Source of the DNA: JAPLKX01 sp035530195
GTDB taxonomy: Bacteria; Hydrogenedentota; Hydrogenedentia; Hydrogenedentales; SLHB01
NCBI GenBank assembly: GCA_035530195.1
Contig: DATKVG010000169.1
Location: 1 to 19,125 of the forward strand
Direction of reading: 5' to 3'
Length of the DNA stretch: 19,125 nt
The notes beneath the pieces are model-generated. The model was not told the origin of the DNA, did not search any database, and saw nothing but the letters and a program-made list of their open reading frames with translations. The position numbers were made by a program, and so were the translations under genes. Below are positions 1 through 7,726 of the stretch, in pieces (positions within the stretch are counted from its first letter, which is position 1; each line of letters opens with the position of its first letter).

Positions 1-2174
1 TGTACCTGAACGTCCTCGCCAACGCGCTCGACCGGCAACGATGACCACGTCAAGGTCTCTACGTCGCACAAGGCCGCGTCTTCCACCTGTTTCGCAATGC
101 CTTGAACCGTCAGCGTGTATTCGCGATGGACATCGGCGACGCCGGTACCGCGAGGCCACACGGCGTCCTGCGATGCGGGACGCGCCGCGACGACCGCCCA
201 GTATCCTTCGCCCTCGAAGCGCCGCGCGACGATCTCGGGATCGCTGGACACGGGATCCGCGTCGGCAACGTCGCCCCACACGAGGGCTTCGTGCGCCGGG
301 AAACGGGCACATAGCCAGTTCCAGTCCATGGTGTTGATGTCGCTGCCGGAACAGCCGCCGCCTGGAAAACCGGAGAGACTTCCCCACAATGCGCCCGAGG
401 CGTAGACGTACGGACGGAACGGGCCCACGGCCAGGCGCATCGGCGAGAGTTCGCGCGGACACCGGCTGGTCAGCGCTCCATGAAACCATTGTCCCACCCA
501 GTCCGCCGGGCCTTCGGTGAGGAGCAAGACATCCGGCTTGACCGCGATGGCCGCGTCGCGCACCTTCGACAACAACGTTCCCAACCATTGGTTGTATCCG
601 AACGGCGTCTCGTGGTGGTGGGCGGGGTTGTAGCACGGCCAGTAGTAGAAGCCCAGCGAATCGAGGCGCACGGCGTCGGCGCCGGTCTCGCGCAACAGCC
701 GCGCGACCATGGCGGCGAGATGGTCCTGCCACTCGACGCAGCCCGGACACATGTGGTAGAAACCCTGTTTCGCATAGTTCCACGTGATGGTTCCATCCTT
801 GTGCATCAGCGACCAACGTGCGGCATCGCCGGATTTCGCGATATCGCTATCCTCATGCACGATGTAACCCTCGACGTATAAGGTATCGTGAAATCCGAGC
901 CGGTGATCGCGCGCAATGCCTTCCCGCAACGCCTCGGCGCCGCCCATGTCCTCACGCACGATGTTATCGCCATCCGTATGTGGTGTATATTCGCGATCCT
1001 GCATGCGCATAGAGGTCCCGCAGTAGAAGGCATACTCCCAATTGTCGATGGGCGCGCGCAGGCGCGCGGCGGGCAACTCGGTGAAGCTATCGAGCGCGAC
1101 TTGACCCGTATAACCCGACACGCCGCCCTTTCGAAAATGGATGCCGGTGTTGCCGTTCGATTCGCGGAACCATTGAGGCGGAACGACGTGGGCGTACGCC
1201 TCATCGTACCAGGCGCGGTAGGCGCGGGCGGCGGGCCGCCAATCGCCTTGATACACGAGGACACGCACCGTGGGAAGGTCGATCGATGCGCCCGGCTCGA
1301 GTTTGATGGGAGGGAAGTAATGCAACGCGATCACCGGCTCTTTCACGGCGGGGTTACGCCCCCCGCCCAGAACGAGTCGCTTGGGACGGATTTCCGCGTC
1401 CATGAAGATCAATCCCAACGCACTCTTGCTCACAGGATCCCAGACCGCGTGCCATTGCATCGAGAATTGGTTGCTCTCGCCGAGCACGCCGCCCGGACGT
1501 TCCCACGCCGGCACGATGAGGCCCGCCTGGTCCATGGCGGTGGCCATGTTTTTCGATGGGTCAGGCCCCAGACGCACACCGTCGAAATAGGGAAAGCAAA
1601 CGAGGAATTCGCGTGGCGCATCGCCCGTGTTGGTCACACGCAGGGACCAATCGGACGTACCGGTATGTTCTTCGAGCCGCACAACAAGTTCGGTTTCCAG
1701 CCCTTCGGCCTGATAGCGCAACACGAGCGCATCGCCGCGCCGGCCTTCGCGGACACGGCATTGCCCGGGTTGGATCACCGTTCGCGCCACAGAATCCGGA
1801 TCGTCGAACACAAGCTGGAACTTCTCATTGATCCGGATCTCGAATTCCTTTGTGAGATCGGTGAAGATTCGGAACGGCATTTTGCCAGTGTCCCCTTGCT
1901 TGAGACATTCATCCGAGATGGCGCGATTCGTAATACCGCGGAGCGCTCCATTCTCTTTATCGAAGGCGATGCGACAACATTCATTCTCGATGGTAACCAT
2001 AGGGCGATCCACGGCGGGGTTACGCTCCCCGTCCTCCGCATATCCAGATGTCCACGCCACAATGCAGAGCATGGAAGTAAGAAGGCATACTAACGCAAGA
2101 AGCTTGAATCCCCCTAATACGGATTGCACGGATAGGTCAGAGTCCTGCAGAAGAACGATCTCCTTGTTGGGCAT
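1..2174 (-). CDS. Secreted DUF6259/GH36-like glycoside hydrolase, C-terminus cut by window edge
   Basis: The reading frame stays open from an ATG at 2174 to the left edge, about 724 codons, and the true stop lies outside the window. An AAGGA motif eight bases upstream supports the start. The product opens with a long n-region and a hydrophobic core (about residues 22-41, LLALVCLLTSMLCIVAW), so it is probably exported. Residues about 60-330 look like a beta-sandwich domain. A TIM-barrel-like region follows, with GADAVRLDSLGFYYW (Asp near residue 505), resembling the nucleophile strand of GH36-like and DUF6259 proteins. I infer that it hydrolyses glycans; the substrate is unknown. The gene is divergent from the UroD-like gene. 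Two in-frame copies of a palindromic repeat encode G(G/E)RNPAV. A long plus-strand frame over 888-2093 is its shadow. Sure of coding, moderately sure of family. Confidence 0.8.
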   Translation of the reverse strand, partial: MPNKEIVLLQDSDLSVQSVLGGFKLLALVCLLTSMLCIVAWTSGYAEDGERNPAVDRPMVTIENECCRIAFDKENGALRGITNRAISDECLKQGDTGKMPFRIFTDLTKEFEIRINEKFQLVFDDPDSVARTVIQPGQCRVREGRRGDALVLRYQAEGLETELVVRLEEHTGTSDWSLRVTNTGDAPREFLVCFPYFDGVRLGPDPSKNMATAMDQAGLIVPAWERPGGVLGESNQFSMQWHAVWDPVSKSALGLIFMDAEIRPKRLVLGGGRNPAVKEPVIALHYFPPIKLEPGASIDLPTVRVLVYQGDWRPAARAYRAWYDEAYAHVVPPQWFRESNGNTGIHFRKGGVSGYTGQVALDSFTELPAARLRAPIDNWEYAFYCGTSMRMQDREYTPHTDGDNIVREDMGGAEALREGIARDHRLGFHDTLYVEGYIVHEDSDIAKSGDAARWSLMHKDGTITWNYAKQGFYHMCPGCVEWQDHLAAMVARLLRETGADAVRLDSLGFYYWPCYNPAHHHETPFGYNQWLGTLLSKVRDAAIAVKPDVLLLTEGPADWVGQWFHGALTSRCPRELSPMRLAVGPFRPYVYASGALWGSLSGFPGGGCSGSDINTMDWNWLCARFPAHEALVWGDVADADPVSSDPEIVARRFEGEGYWAVVAARPASQDAVWPRGTGVADVHREYTLTVQGIAKQVEDAALCDVETLTWSSLPVERVGEDVQV
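1344..1367. repeat. Palindromic GGCGGGG element inside the coding sequence (copy A)
   Basis: Arms GGCGGGG (1347-1353) and CCCCGCC (1361-1367) flank a short TTACG-containing loop. Read on the minus strand it encodes GGRNPAV, in frame with the hydrolase. It is nearly identical to copy B at 2010-2033. Confidence 0.7.
2010..2033. repeat. Palindromic GGCGGGG element inside the coding sequence (copy B)
   Basis: Arms GGCGGGG (2013-2019) and CCCCGTC (2027-2033). On the minus strand it encodes GERNPAV, directly after the predicted signal peptide of the hydrolase and in the same phase as copy A. Confidence 0.7.
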
Positions 2175-2193
2175 CGTACGATTCCTTCCCTCA

Positions 2194-2212
2194 GGCGGGG
2201 GCTACCCCCGCC
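2194..2212. repeat. GGCGGGGG/CCCCCGCC hairpin upstream of the hydrolase
   Basis: Perfect eight-base arms with a CTA loop, about 20 bases upstream of the minus-strand start codon. It is an intergenic relative of the two coding copies at 1344 and 2010. A weaker relative lies at 3662-3680. It could also act as a hairpin in the hydrolase leader. Confidence 0.6.
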
Positions 2213-2354
2213 GGCCTTGTCTCCGGCGCCCGCTCGCGGACAGCCTTCCCTTACACCGGCGACTTCATAAGAAACAACCGCCGAATTCCTTGAGCGACTG
2301 CAATCGGTTATAGCCGCCCTTTCAATTGTGCGTCTTCGAGGCCTGACAGGTCAA

Positions 2355-2387
2355 TCATCCCGGCGACTTCGGAAGTCGCCGGGATGA
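2355..2387. repeat. GGCGACTTCGGAAGTCGCC palindromic element, 15-bp arms
   Basis: Perfect 15-base arms (2355-2369 and 2373-2387) around a CGG loop, in the gap between the divergent hydrolase and UroD-like genes. The core matches copies at 7408-7460 and 16014-16040. There is no T-run, so terminator function is doubtful. Confidence 0.75.
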
Positions 2388-2445
2388 AGGTCTTGGAGGA
2401 GAGGCGCGTCTTCCTGGCCGCGTCGCGCGGATCAGCGACCGGATG

Positions 2446-2454
2446 TGTTATCAT
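2446..2454 (+). promoter_or_regulatory. Extended -10 promoter-like box for the UroD-like gene
   Basis: TGTTATCAT fits an extended -10 (TG-N-TATNAT) about 54 bases upstream of the ATG at 2508. No convincing -35 is seen. The rest of 2175-2445 holds only the two palindromes. Confidence 0.4.
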
Positions 2455-2507
2455 CTGCGCGCTGAGTTTCGCTCAAGAGACATACGCACAAGGACTTGAT
2501 CCTACTC

Positions 2508-3533
2508 ATGACGTCACGCGAACGATTGAAGACTCTTTTCCGGGAGAAGCAATGCCGCGAACCGGTTGTGTGTCTTCATACGTGGGGCCGGTATCCCTTC
2601 GACGTGCTGGGCGTCCCGCACCTGTGGGACCATGGTATTGGCGAGACGTTCACCGAGGTCTATCTGGACTTCCGCCTCCGGTTTCCGTGCGACTGGCTCC
2701 ACATTCGCGAGGGGAACGCGTGGAAGTGCCTGCCGCCGGTCCCGCCGGATTCCGTGCCGCGCCAATCGCCGGCATCGCCGGACGAGATCGACGCGTGGAT
2801 CGAGAGGAACTTCGACGGGCAGACGTTCACCGTGGATCAGGTCGTCGCGGCAGGCATGTACGATCATATCGGGGCCTTGGCGGACCGTGCGGGAGACGAG
2901 GTCATGATTTTCCCGAATCAGGGTGCGCCCGGTTCCGGCTTTCCCTGGCTGTCATGGGAGGAGCAGTTGCTGCTCATCCAGCAATCTCCCGATCTGGTGC
3001 AATACTACGTGCGCGCGGATGACGACCGGTTCTTGGCGCGCGTCCGTGCCGCGGCGCAACTCGGTGCCGACGGCTACATCTTTTCCGAGGGATACTGTGG
3101 CGCGTGCGACCTCATATCCCCGAGACTATTTGAACAAGTGTTTCTTGAACCGAAGCGCGAATTCTACCGCAGCGTCCGCGAGGCCGGACAACTCGGAATC
3201 GGGTATTTTCTGGGCGGCATTGAACCGTATCTCGATGCCATCAACGGCATGGGAATTGATGGGTTGCTGATCGAGGAGGGCAAGAAGACGTTCACGCTCG
3301 ACCCGGTGGCTATCCGCCGGAAACTCGATCCGTCCGTCGTGCTTTTTGGCAACGTCGACAGCTATCTCCTGTTGACGGGCCCTCCCTCCGCGATCCGCGA
3401 CGAGGTCCGCCGCCAAGCGGAAGCCCGGGCTTTCGGGCCCTTCGTCCAGGCCAACGGTAGTCCCCTATGCCCGGGTACGCCGCCCGAACACATCGACGCG
3501 TTTCTCGCCGCCGCGTACACGGATGGAGCGTGA
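2508..3533 (+). CDS. Uroporphyrinogen decarboxylase (UroD/MtaA/CmuA)-family protein
   Basis: 341 residues, normal for the family and with no signal peptide, so cytoplasmic. Family-like stretches are EGYCGACDLISPRLFEQVFL, GIGYFLGGIEPYLDAI, MGIDGLLIEE, LFGNVDS and PLCPGTPPEHIDAF. Relatives decarboxylate uroporphyrinogen or transfer methyl groups from corrinoid proteins. The His-x-Cys zinc-binding segment of MtaA/CmuA methyltransferases reads Y-F-L-G here, although the later Cys before PGTPPEH is present, so zinc-dependent methyl transfer is doubtful. The ATG at 2508 is preferred over a TTG at 2496 because AAGGA at 2490-2494 is too close to the TTG; its 13-base spacing to the ATG is rather long. 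A 169-base gap separates it from the next gene. Family assignment is good, substrate unknown. Confidence 0.88.
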   Translation: MTSRERLKTLFREKQCREPVVCLHTWGRYPFDVLGVPHLWDHGIGETFTEVYLDFRLRFPCDWLHIREGNAWKCLPPVPPDSVPRQSPASPDEIDAWIERNFDGQTFTVDQVVAAGMYDHIGALADRAGDEVMIFPNQGAPGSGFPWLSWEEQLLLIQQSPDLVQYYVRADDDRFLARVRAAAQLGADGYIFSEGYCGACDLISPRLFEQVFLEPKREFYRSVREAGQLGIGYFLGGIEPYLDAINGMGIDGLLIEEGKKTFTLDPVAIRRKLDPSVVLFGNVDSYLLLTGPPSAIRDEVRRQAEARAFGPFVQANGSPLCPGTPPEHIDAFLAAAYTDGA

Positions 3534-3661
3534 CAAGCAACCGCGGTCGAGGTCGCGATGCCGTCAGCCGCATAAAGGAAGGCCCCGGGTCGGAATTATA
3601 GTATTACGTGCATGTTTTTGCTACGTTGATGTAAAGTAGTTACTTCGTGGCGGGTCAAGGA

Positions 3662-3680
3662 GCGGGGGGAGGCCCCGCCG
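3662..3680. repeat. Degenerate GGCGGGG-family palindrome
   Basis: GCGGGG (3662-3667) and CCCCGC (3673-3678) followed by CGGCCT, as downstream of the 2194 copy. It sits just before the ribosome binding site of the next gene. The rest of 3537-3661 shows no clear terminator or promoter. Confidence 0.4.
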
Positions 3681-3702
3681 GCCTGAATGAAGGAGTCCGA
3701 AA

Positions 3703-5187
3703 ATGATACGACGCGATTTTCTTAAGGTCACGATTGGCGTGGGGACGGCCGGGCTTGCGGCTTCGGGCGGTGCGAGCGCTGTCGGGGAGTCTCCGTCAAT
3801 CCTAAGATCTTTCTCGGCCGAGGACCATCGCCAGCGACTGGAGAGCGTTCGGTTCTGTGAACAGGCTATTCGCAAGTGTATGCGCAAGCATCTCATCACA
3901 AATTATCTCCCCGCTCAGGCGACGTATAATCTTGGGGAATACCCGTCGCGCACGCGATGGGAACCTAACGATTACGACGAGCAGGAACTCGACCGTCTCC
4001 GCGACCACGGGATTCAGATTTTGCAGGTCTTCGATGACTGGAACGATTCGCTGCGGTTGTTTGGCGGAGACAAATACCGCGCCGTCAACCCGGAGGGCTT
4101 CCGCCGGTTTGTGGACATGGTGCACCGCCGCGGCATGAAGATCCTGCCGTATATATCGAGCGGATTTCTTCAGCGGACGGACCCCGACTTCCGCCCGGAA
4201 TGGTCGCGCGAGGGGGATTTCCTCGTCCTGGGCTATTGGAACATGGCGCGCTGCGCGCCGGCCAGCCAGGGATGGCGCGCCTATTTTCTGTCGAAAGTCT
4301 TGACCGTGTTGGACGACTACGGCGCCGACGGCCTCTACAATGACGGCGGCTATCTCGCCAACCAGCATCACGGTCGCGGCCCGGCCACTCCGGACGAGGT
4401 GCTCGCGTTCGAGGAGACGCCTGACTACGACGGCGCCTTCACGGATGTTCTGGCGTTGCTGTACGCCGAGGTCAAGCGCCGGGGCGGTATCTTCAAGCTC
4501 CACGTCAACGCGGCCGAACAGCCCATGACGCGCGGCCTCCGCGTGTGCGACTATCTCTGGGTCGGCGAAGGCGTGGGTAACCTCGACACCATGCGCGAGA
4601 CCGTCAAGGATTATCCGCCCTACGTTGTGCCCTGTCCGGACATGACGTTCGCCCAATGTGAGAACAAGGACGAACCGTACCTGCACGCCATCCCCTACAT
4701 GCAATTCCCACTGCTGCAAGCGGGCCGGCCGTTCACGGGCGAGCGCGCGATGATCCCCGGCGTCGCGTACAATCCCAATCCCGACGACTTCTGGATGCGC
4801 ATCTGCCGCGACGCGTGGAAGCTGTATCAGGAACATCCAGAAGGCCCTCACGCGTACGGCGCCTGGGATGCCATTCCCGGACGGAGCGAGACCCGGCCCA
4901 CGCACCGGCAGTGGCTCCAGCAATACCTGCCGCTCGTTGAAGAAGGAACGTATGCCTGGCTTGAGATCGCGGACAGCGACTTGTTCCGGGAACCCCTTCC
5001 CAAGGGCGCCGTCGCCTCGGTCTACGCCAACCGGCATGTCTATCTGGTGTTGGCCAACTATGGGCAAACGCCTGTTGACATCGCCACGCGCGCCCAGTAC
5101 GTGTCCATGTCCGCCGCCGAAGGTTTGCCCCAGGCGAATTGGAAACTAAACGGAAGAACGCTGCTGATACTCCGGCGGCTTACATAG
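3703..5187 (+). CDS. Tat-exported TIM-barrel glycoside hydrolase-like protein
   Basis: 494 residues. AAGGAG lies seven bases before the ATG. A twin-arginine signal (RRDFLK at residues 3-8, then a Gly/Ala-rich core to about residue 26) predicts folded export to the periplasm. The middle has TIM-barrel features of alpha-galactosidase-like enzymes: HGIQILQVFDDWND, GMKILPYISSG, GADGLYNDGGYL and FKLHVNAAEQP. The acidic residues in VFDDW and YNDGG are candidate catalytic or sugar-binding residues. The end (VYANRHVYLVLANYG to KLNGRTLLILRRL) looks like the C-terminal beta-sandwich of glycosidases. The next gene starts 11 bases downstream with its own strong Shine-Dalgarno, so the two probably form an operon. 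The precise GH family cannot be named. Coding is very clear because no frame interruption occurs. Confidence 0.85.
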   Translation: MIRRDFLKVTIGVGTAGLAASGGASAVGESPSILRSFSAEDHRQRLESVRFCEQAIRKCMRKHLITNYLPAQATYNLGEYPSRTRWEPNDYDEQELDRLRDHGIQILQVFDDWNDSLRLFGGDKYRAVNPEGFRRFVDMVHRRGMKILPYISSGFLQRTDPDFRPEWSREGDFLVLGYWNMARCAPASQGWRAYFLSKVLTVLDDYGADGLYNDGGYLANQHHGRGPATPDEVLAFEETPDYDGAFTDVLALLYAEVKRRGGIFKLHVNAAEQPMTRGLRVCDYLWVGEGVGNLDTMRETVKDYPPYVVPCPDMTFAQCENKDEPYLHAIPYMQFPLLQAGRPFTGERAMIPGVAYNPNPDDFWMRICRDAWKLYQEHPEGPHAYGAWDAIPGRSETRPTHRQWLQQYLPLVEEGTYAWLEIADSDLFREPLPKGAVASVYANRHVYLVLANYGQTPVDIATRAQYVSMSAAEGLPQANWKLNGRTLLILRRLT

Positions 5188-5198
5188 GAAGGAGGCGT

Positions 5199-5834
5199 AT
5201 GTTCGTTGCACATCTTCGTAGTAAAGCGTGCCGCGTCGCCGGTATGGCCGCTACGGCATGGTTGGGCTGTTTTCTTCTCACGCTATTCATTCCAGGAAAC
5301 GCCGCTGCGCTGCTGTACCGAACACCCGAAGGTACGCTGAAGGATAACTGCGTCGTCTGGCATGACGGGACGTTCTATCTGTTCGCCATGTACCGGCTCG
5401 AGCCAAAGGCTCGCGACCAAGACCAATGGCGTCACGTTTGGCTGGCGACCTCGACCGACGGCGTTCACTGGAAGGATGTCGGCCCCGTCATCAAGGATGC
5501 CCCCTTTGGCATTTACGCCATGCGCGTGTGGAAAGTGGGCGACCGATTCTTGATGAACCACGGGAGTTTCACCGGCGAAAAACAAGACGTCCTGCGCCTG
5601 TGGGAATCGCGCGACCTCATACATTGGGAATATCTCGGGCCAGAGTACGACGTGCGCAGACCCGACGGCCAGCGGATCGACCACATGGACGTGATTCCCG
5701 TGGAAGAAGAGGGGAAAACCGTCTACTACGGCTACGCCGTCGGCGGCGTGCTGCGATCCGAGGACGGGTTGAAATGGACATGGCTTGGGGAACTCGTCCT
5801 GGACACAAGAGAGAAGGGATGCTTGGAATCATGA
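5199..5834 (+). pseudogene. Truncated secreted beta-propeller glycosidase (GH43/GH32-like), probably broken
   Basis: 211 residues from an ATG preceded by AGGAAGGAGG (5186-5194). A signal peptide covers about residues 1-36 (core MAATAWLGCFLLTLFIP, ending NAAA). Propeller-like blades follow: NCVVWHDGTFYLFAMY, ATSTDGVHWKDVG, LWESRDLIHWEYLGPEYD and DHMDVIPVEEEGKTVYYGYA, with the alternating W/D strand pattern of GH43/GH32-like enzymes. Such proteins usually need about 300 or more residues for five blades. This one stops abruptly after LRSEDGLKWTWLGELVLDTRE, and a palindromic element begins about 40 bases downstream. The frame is clean up to the stop, so it may still be expressed. I infer a 3' deletion rather than a naturally short enzyme. 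Confidence 0.6.
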
Positions 5835-5887
5835 ATGTTACTGTTGCTACCCTCCTAATAATGGGCGTAGTTCACTCAGGCCGGTGA
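5831..5887 (+). other. 18-residue signal-peptide-like remnant ORF
   Basis: ATG overlaps the stop of the truncated propeller gene and encodes MNVTVATLLIMGVVHSGR before a TGA that lies inside the palindromic element starting at 5877. The hydrophobic leader looks like the beginning of an exported protein cut by the repeat. It may be chance. Confidence 0.3.
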
Positions 5888-5908
5888 TTTCCGGGAAATC
5901 AGCGGCCA
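5877..5908. repeat. Divergent palindromic element with GGCCG ends
   Basis: GGCCG, one mismatch, then TGATTTCC pairs across a single G with GGAAATCA and CGGCC. Its layout resembles the GGCGACTT element (CCGGTGACTTTGG...), but both arms carry matching changes that keep the stem. Confidence 0.5.
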
Positions 5909-5972
5909 CGTGATACCAGACCGCTTCTTCATAATCGCTCAAACCAGTCAAACGCCGCGTTGGCTTTCACCC

Positions 5973-6028
5973 CAACGACATAAATGACCACCATGTCGTT
6001 CAACGACATAATTCTCCACTATGTCGTT
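5973..6028. repeat. Two abutting 28-bp units, each an AACGACAT inverted repeat
   Basis: Unit 1 is 5973-6000 and unit 2 is 6001-6028. Each begins CAACGACATA and ends ATGTCGTT, with differing 10-base centres. Arms are 8 bp (unit 1) and 9 bp (unit 2: 6002-6010 with 6020-6028). The four evenly placed half-sites would suit a dimeric DNA-binding protein. No adjacent regulator gene is seen. Confidence 0.65.
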
Positions 6029-6062
6029 TTGAGTGTAGCACGCACGCCGCCCCTGGCCCTAC

Positions 6063-6092
6063 GCATTCCCACGGCGACCGTGGGAACGAGGC
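6063..6092. repeat. GCATTCCCACGG...GGGAACGAGG palindromic element
   Basis: TTCCCACGG (6066-6074) pairs perfectly with CCGTGGGAA (6078-6086) around CGA, with GCA and CGAGG outside. It belongs to the same type as the palindrome at 7224-7252. The remainder of 5909-6205 shows no gene. Confidence 0.65.
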
Positions 6093-6205
6093 AAATCTGA
6101 CCATGACAAATTGTGTAGCATTCTCAGTCTCTCACCCCAGGCAGCTATTCCTCCCTTACATGCGACTTCAGTATCTCTCACAAGAACAAGTGCTCATGGT
6201 CCGGC

Positions 6206-7201
6206 TCATTGTTTTTCGGCGCCGAGTGGCGGTGTGTCCTGAAAAAAGGTGTCGGGCAGATCGGGGTTGAGTTCGATGCGTTCGACGCGCGCGGTGCCCT
6301 GCCAGCTGTCGTCATCGCGCCCCAAATGGCTTTCCTTACGAATGCCGTCTGCTTTTCCGATGGTTACGCGGACGAAGTGGTAGACGCTGCCCTCGGTCTG
6401 TTGAAGTCGGGCGTAAAAGGTCCACTGCGTATCGTCTTCCGACTCAATCTTGAGGGTGGCCATGTCGCATGCGCGAAACGGCTTGAGAATCCGGGACTGT
6501 ACTTGTTCCAGCAGGTCGTCTTCAGTAAAACCCGATTGGAGCCATGCCTTGAGGTCTTTGGTAGTTGTAACCGGCGTGTCATGAAGCCGGATGAACTCCT
6601 CGGCACTCATCACGGGTTTGCCTTTCAAGGAGTCCAGCCGTCTCTGGCCTGATCCGGGGACATGCTGTCTACGCTCCAGCCAAGTCTGTCCGTCCACCAC
6701 AATATCGCTTACCGTTCCTTCGAAGCCAACAAGAGGATCCTTTATGTTGGTCACGCGGATCTTGAATCGACACGGACGTTTGTAGGCCTCTTCGATTAGT
6801 GCTTCCGAATCATGCGGACCATCCCGGAGTTCCATGTGGCCCAAACTCTTTATGGTGCACGAGTAGCTCTGCAGCGCCTGAAGCTTGGCCTCGACCTGAC
6901 GGAGTGCGGCCGCCGCTGCGGGATCTGTGGGCACGACAGGCGCTGCCTTTTTTGGCGCCGGTGCGGTGGCCGGGTTCGCCGATGCGGCTTCATTCGACGT
7001 TGTGGTCTTTGGTTCCGTCACCTTCTTGGTGCAACCCGAGACGGCTGTCGTTAAGAGAAGACAGGTGAGACTGACCAGCGCCCCGCGCAACAGAATCTGC
7101 ATGCGAGTAATACGTTGGTTCAGTGGATTCCCTTCAGGCGATCCCTTGTCACGCAGGATGCCCATTATCGTCAACCTCTGCGTATTCGGTTTAGTTCTCA
7201 T
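6206..7201 (-). CDS. Outer-membrane lipoprotein with LolA-like domain
   Basis: 331 residues from an ATG at 7201 with AAAGGAG ideally spaced upstream. An internal ATG at 7102 (residue 34) would give a more normal lipoprotein signal but has no good Shine-Dalgarno, so the start is uncertain. The hydrophobic stretch ends in a lipobox, TAVSGC (Cys 57 counted from 7201), so it should be lipid-anchored. A Pro/Ala/Thr-rich linker follows (about 60-95), then a domain with the alternating beta-strand pattern of LolA/LppX-like proteins: LQALQSYSCTIKSLGHMEL, RPCRFKIRVTN, VDGQTWLER, WTFYARLQQ and VERIELNPDLPDTFF. The final strand motif ('...I.LNP.LPD..F') is typical of outer-membrane lipoprotein-sorting-like proteins. 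It may bind a lipophilic molecule. No operon partner is nearby. Confidence 0.8.
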   Translation of the reverse strand: MRTKPNTQRLTIMGILRDKGSPEGNPLNQRITRMQILLRGALVSLTCLLLTTAVSGCTKKVTEPKTTTSNEAASANPATAPAPKKAAPVVPTDPAAAAALRQVEAKLQALQSYSCTIKSLGHMELRDGPHDSEALIEEAYKRPCRFKIRVTNIKDPLVGFEGTVSDIVVDGQTWLERRQHVPGSGQRRLDSLKGKPVMSAEEFIRLHDTPVTTTKDLKAWLQSGFTEDDLLEQVQSRILKPFRACDMATLKIESEDDTQWTFYARLQQTEGSVYHFVRVTIGKADGIRKESHLGRDDDSWQGTARVERIELNPDLPDTFFQDTPPLGAEKQ

Positions 7202-7223
7202 GTCGCTCCTTTAAGGGTCTCAA

Positions 7224-7252
7224 CTCGTTCCCAAATTGAATTTGGGAACGAG
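7224..7252. repeat. Perfect 14-bp palindrome upstream of the lipoprotein
   Basis: CTCGTTCCCAAATT and its exact reverse complement flank a single G. It sits about 22 bases upstream of the lipoprotein start codon on the minus strand, so it could form a hairpin in the leader or be an operator. It belongs with the 6063 element by its CTCGTTCCCA end. Confidence 0.7.
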
Positions 7253-7287
7253 GGCATGTCGCATACGTGTATCGCGTGGCAGACTCT

Positions 7288-7556
7288 TCAGATGTTTGCG
7301 ACGCGTGTTGCTTGGTCGGACCAGGGTCCGGCGTTGCTGGCTCTTACGGCACGGACTCGGAACCCGTATTGTTTGCCGCGTTCGAGTCCTTGGATCTCGA
7401 GTTCGCTGGCCGGCGACTTCGGAAGTCGCCTGAGTGGCCGGCGACTTTGGAAGTCGCCTGAGTGGTCGTGACGGTGGCGCTGCCGATCATTTGGGCCAAG
7501 GCGGCGTCGCTGAACCATTGGACCTCGTAGACGGCGTGCTTGGCTTCTATCCCACT
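7288..7556 (-). pseudogene. FnIII-domain fragment broken by a tandem palindromic insertion
   Basis: On the minus strand one frame reads AKHAVYEVQWFSDAALAQMI followed by GSATVTTT, then frame is lost. A second frame resumes SELEIQGLERGKQYGFRVRA and NAGPWSD before a stop at 7288. Joined, these give the middle and end of a classic fibronectin type III domain. The break coincides exactly with a 53-base block (7408-7460) made of two palindromic elements. No start codon or N-terminal part is found upstream, so this is a headless remnant. It resembles the C-terminal half of the intact FnIII gene at 8236-8856 only in general fold. Confidence 0.75.
7408..7460. repeat. Two tandem GGCGACTT(C/T)GGAAGTCGCC elements
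   Basis: Units of about 28 bp, each the 19-base palindrome plus a TGAGTGGCC-type tail. The 53-base length is not a multiple of three and shifts the frame of the FnIII remnant. Confidence 0.8.
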
Positions 7557-7726
7557 CCGACCATGACTTCATCCTCCAGTGCGTTACATCTACGGTAATC
7601 AACAACCAGGAAGACCCGTACATCAGTCCCCACACCGACATTATGAATATGGCGAATCAGAAATGCAAATGAGATTCTTAGGGCAGGAGTTAGAAGTTAG
7701 GAGTTAGAAGACAGGCGGCTTTTCCG

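Noticed and set aside
888..2093. Long plus-strand ORF of 401 codons
   Set aside because: It is antisense to the continuous minus-strand hydrolase, has Arg/His/Ala-rich shadow composition and no recognisable domain.
2384..3022. Plus-strand ORF starting inside the 2355 palindrome with a mildly hydrophobic N-terminus
   Set aside because: It overlaps the UroD-like gene in another frame and turns into Arg/Gly-rich shadow sequence; no ribosome binding site.
3802..5067. Minus-strand ORF of 421 codons
   Set aside because: Shadow of the Tat-exported glycosidase, which has signal, ribosome binding site and fold motifs on the plus strand.
5847..5967. Minus-strand frame reading LSDYEEAVWYHVAADFPEIT across the 5877 palindrome
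   Set aside because: About 40 codons, no good start, no recognised family. It may be a gene end, but the evidence is too thin to annotate.
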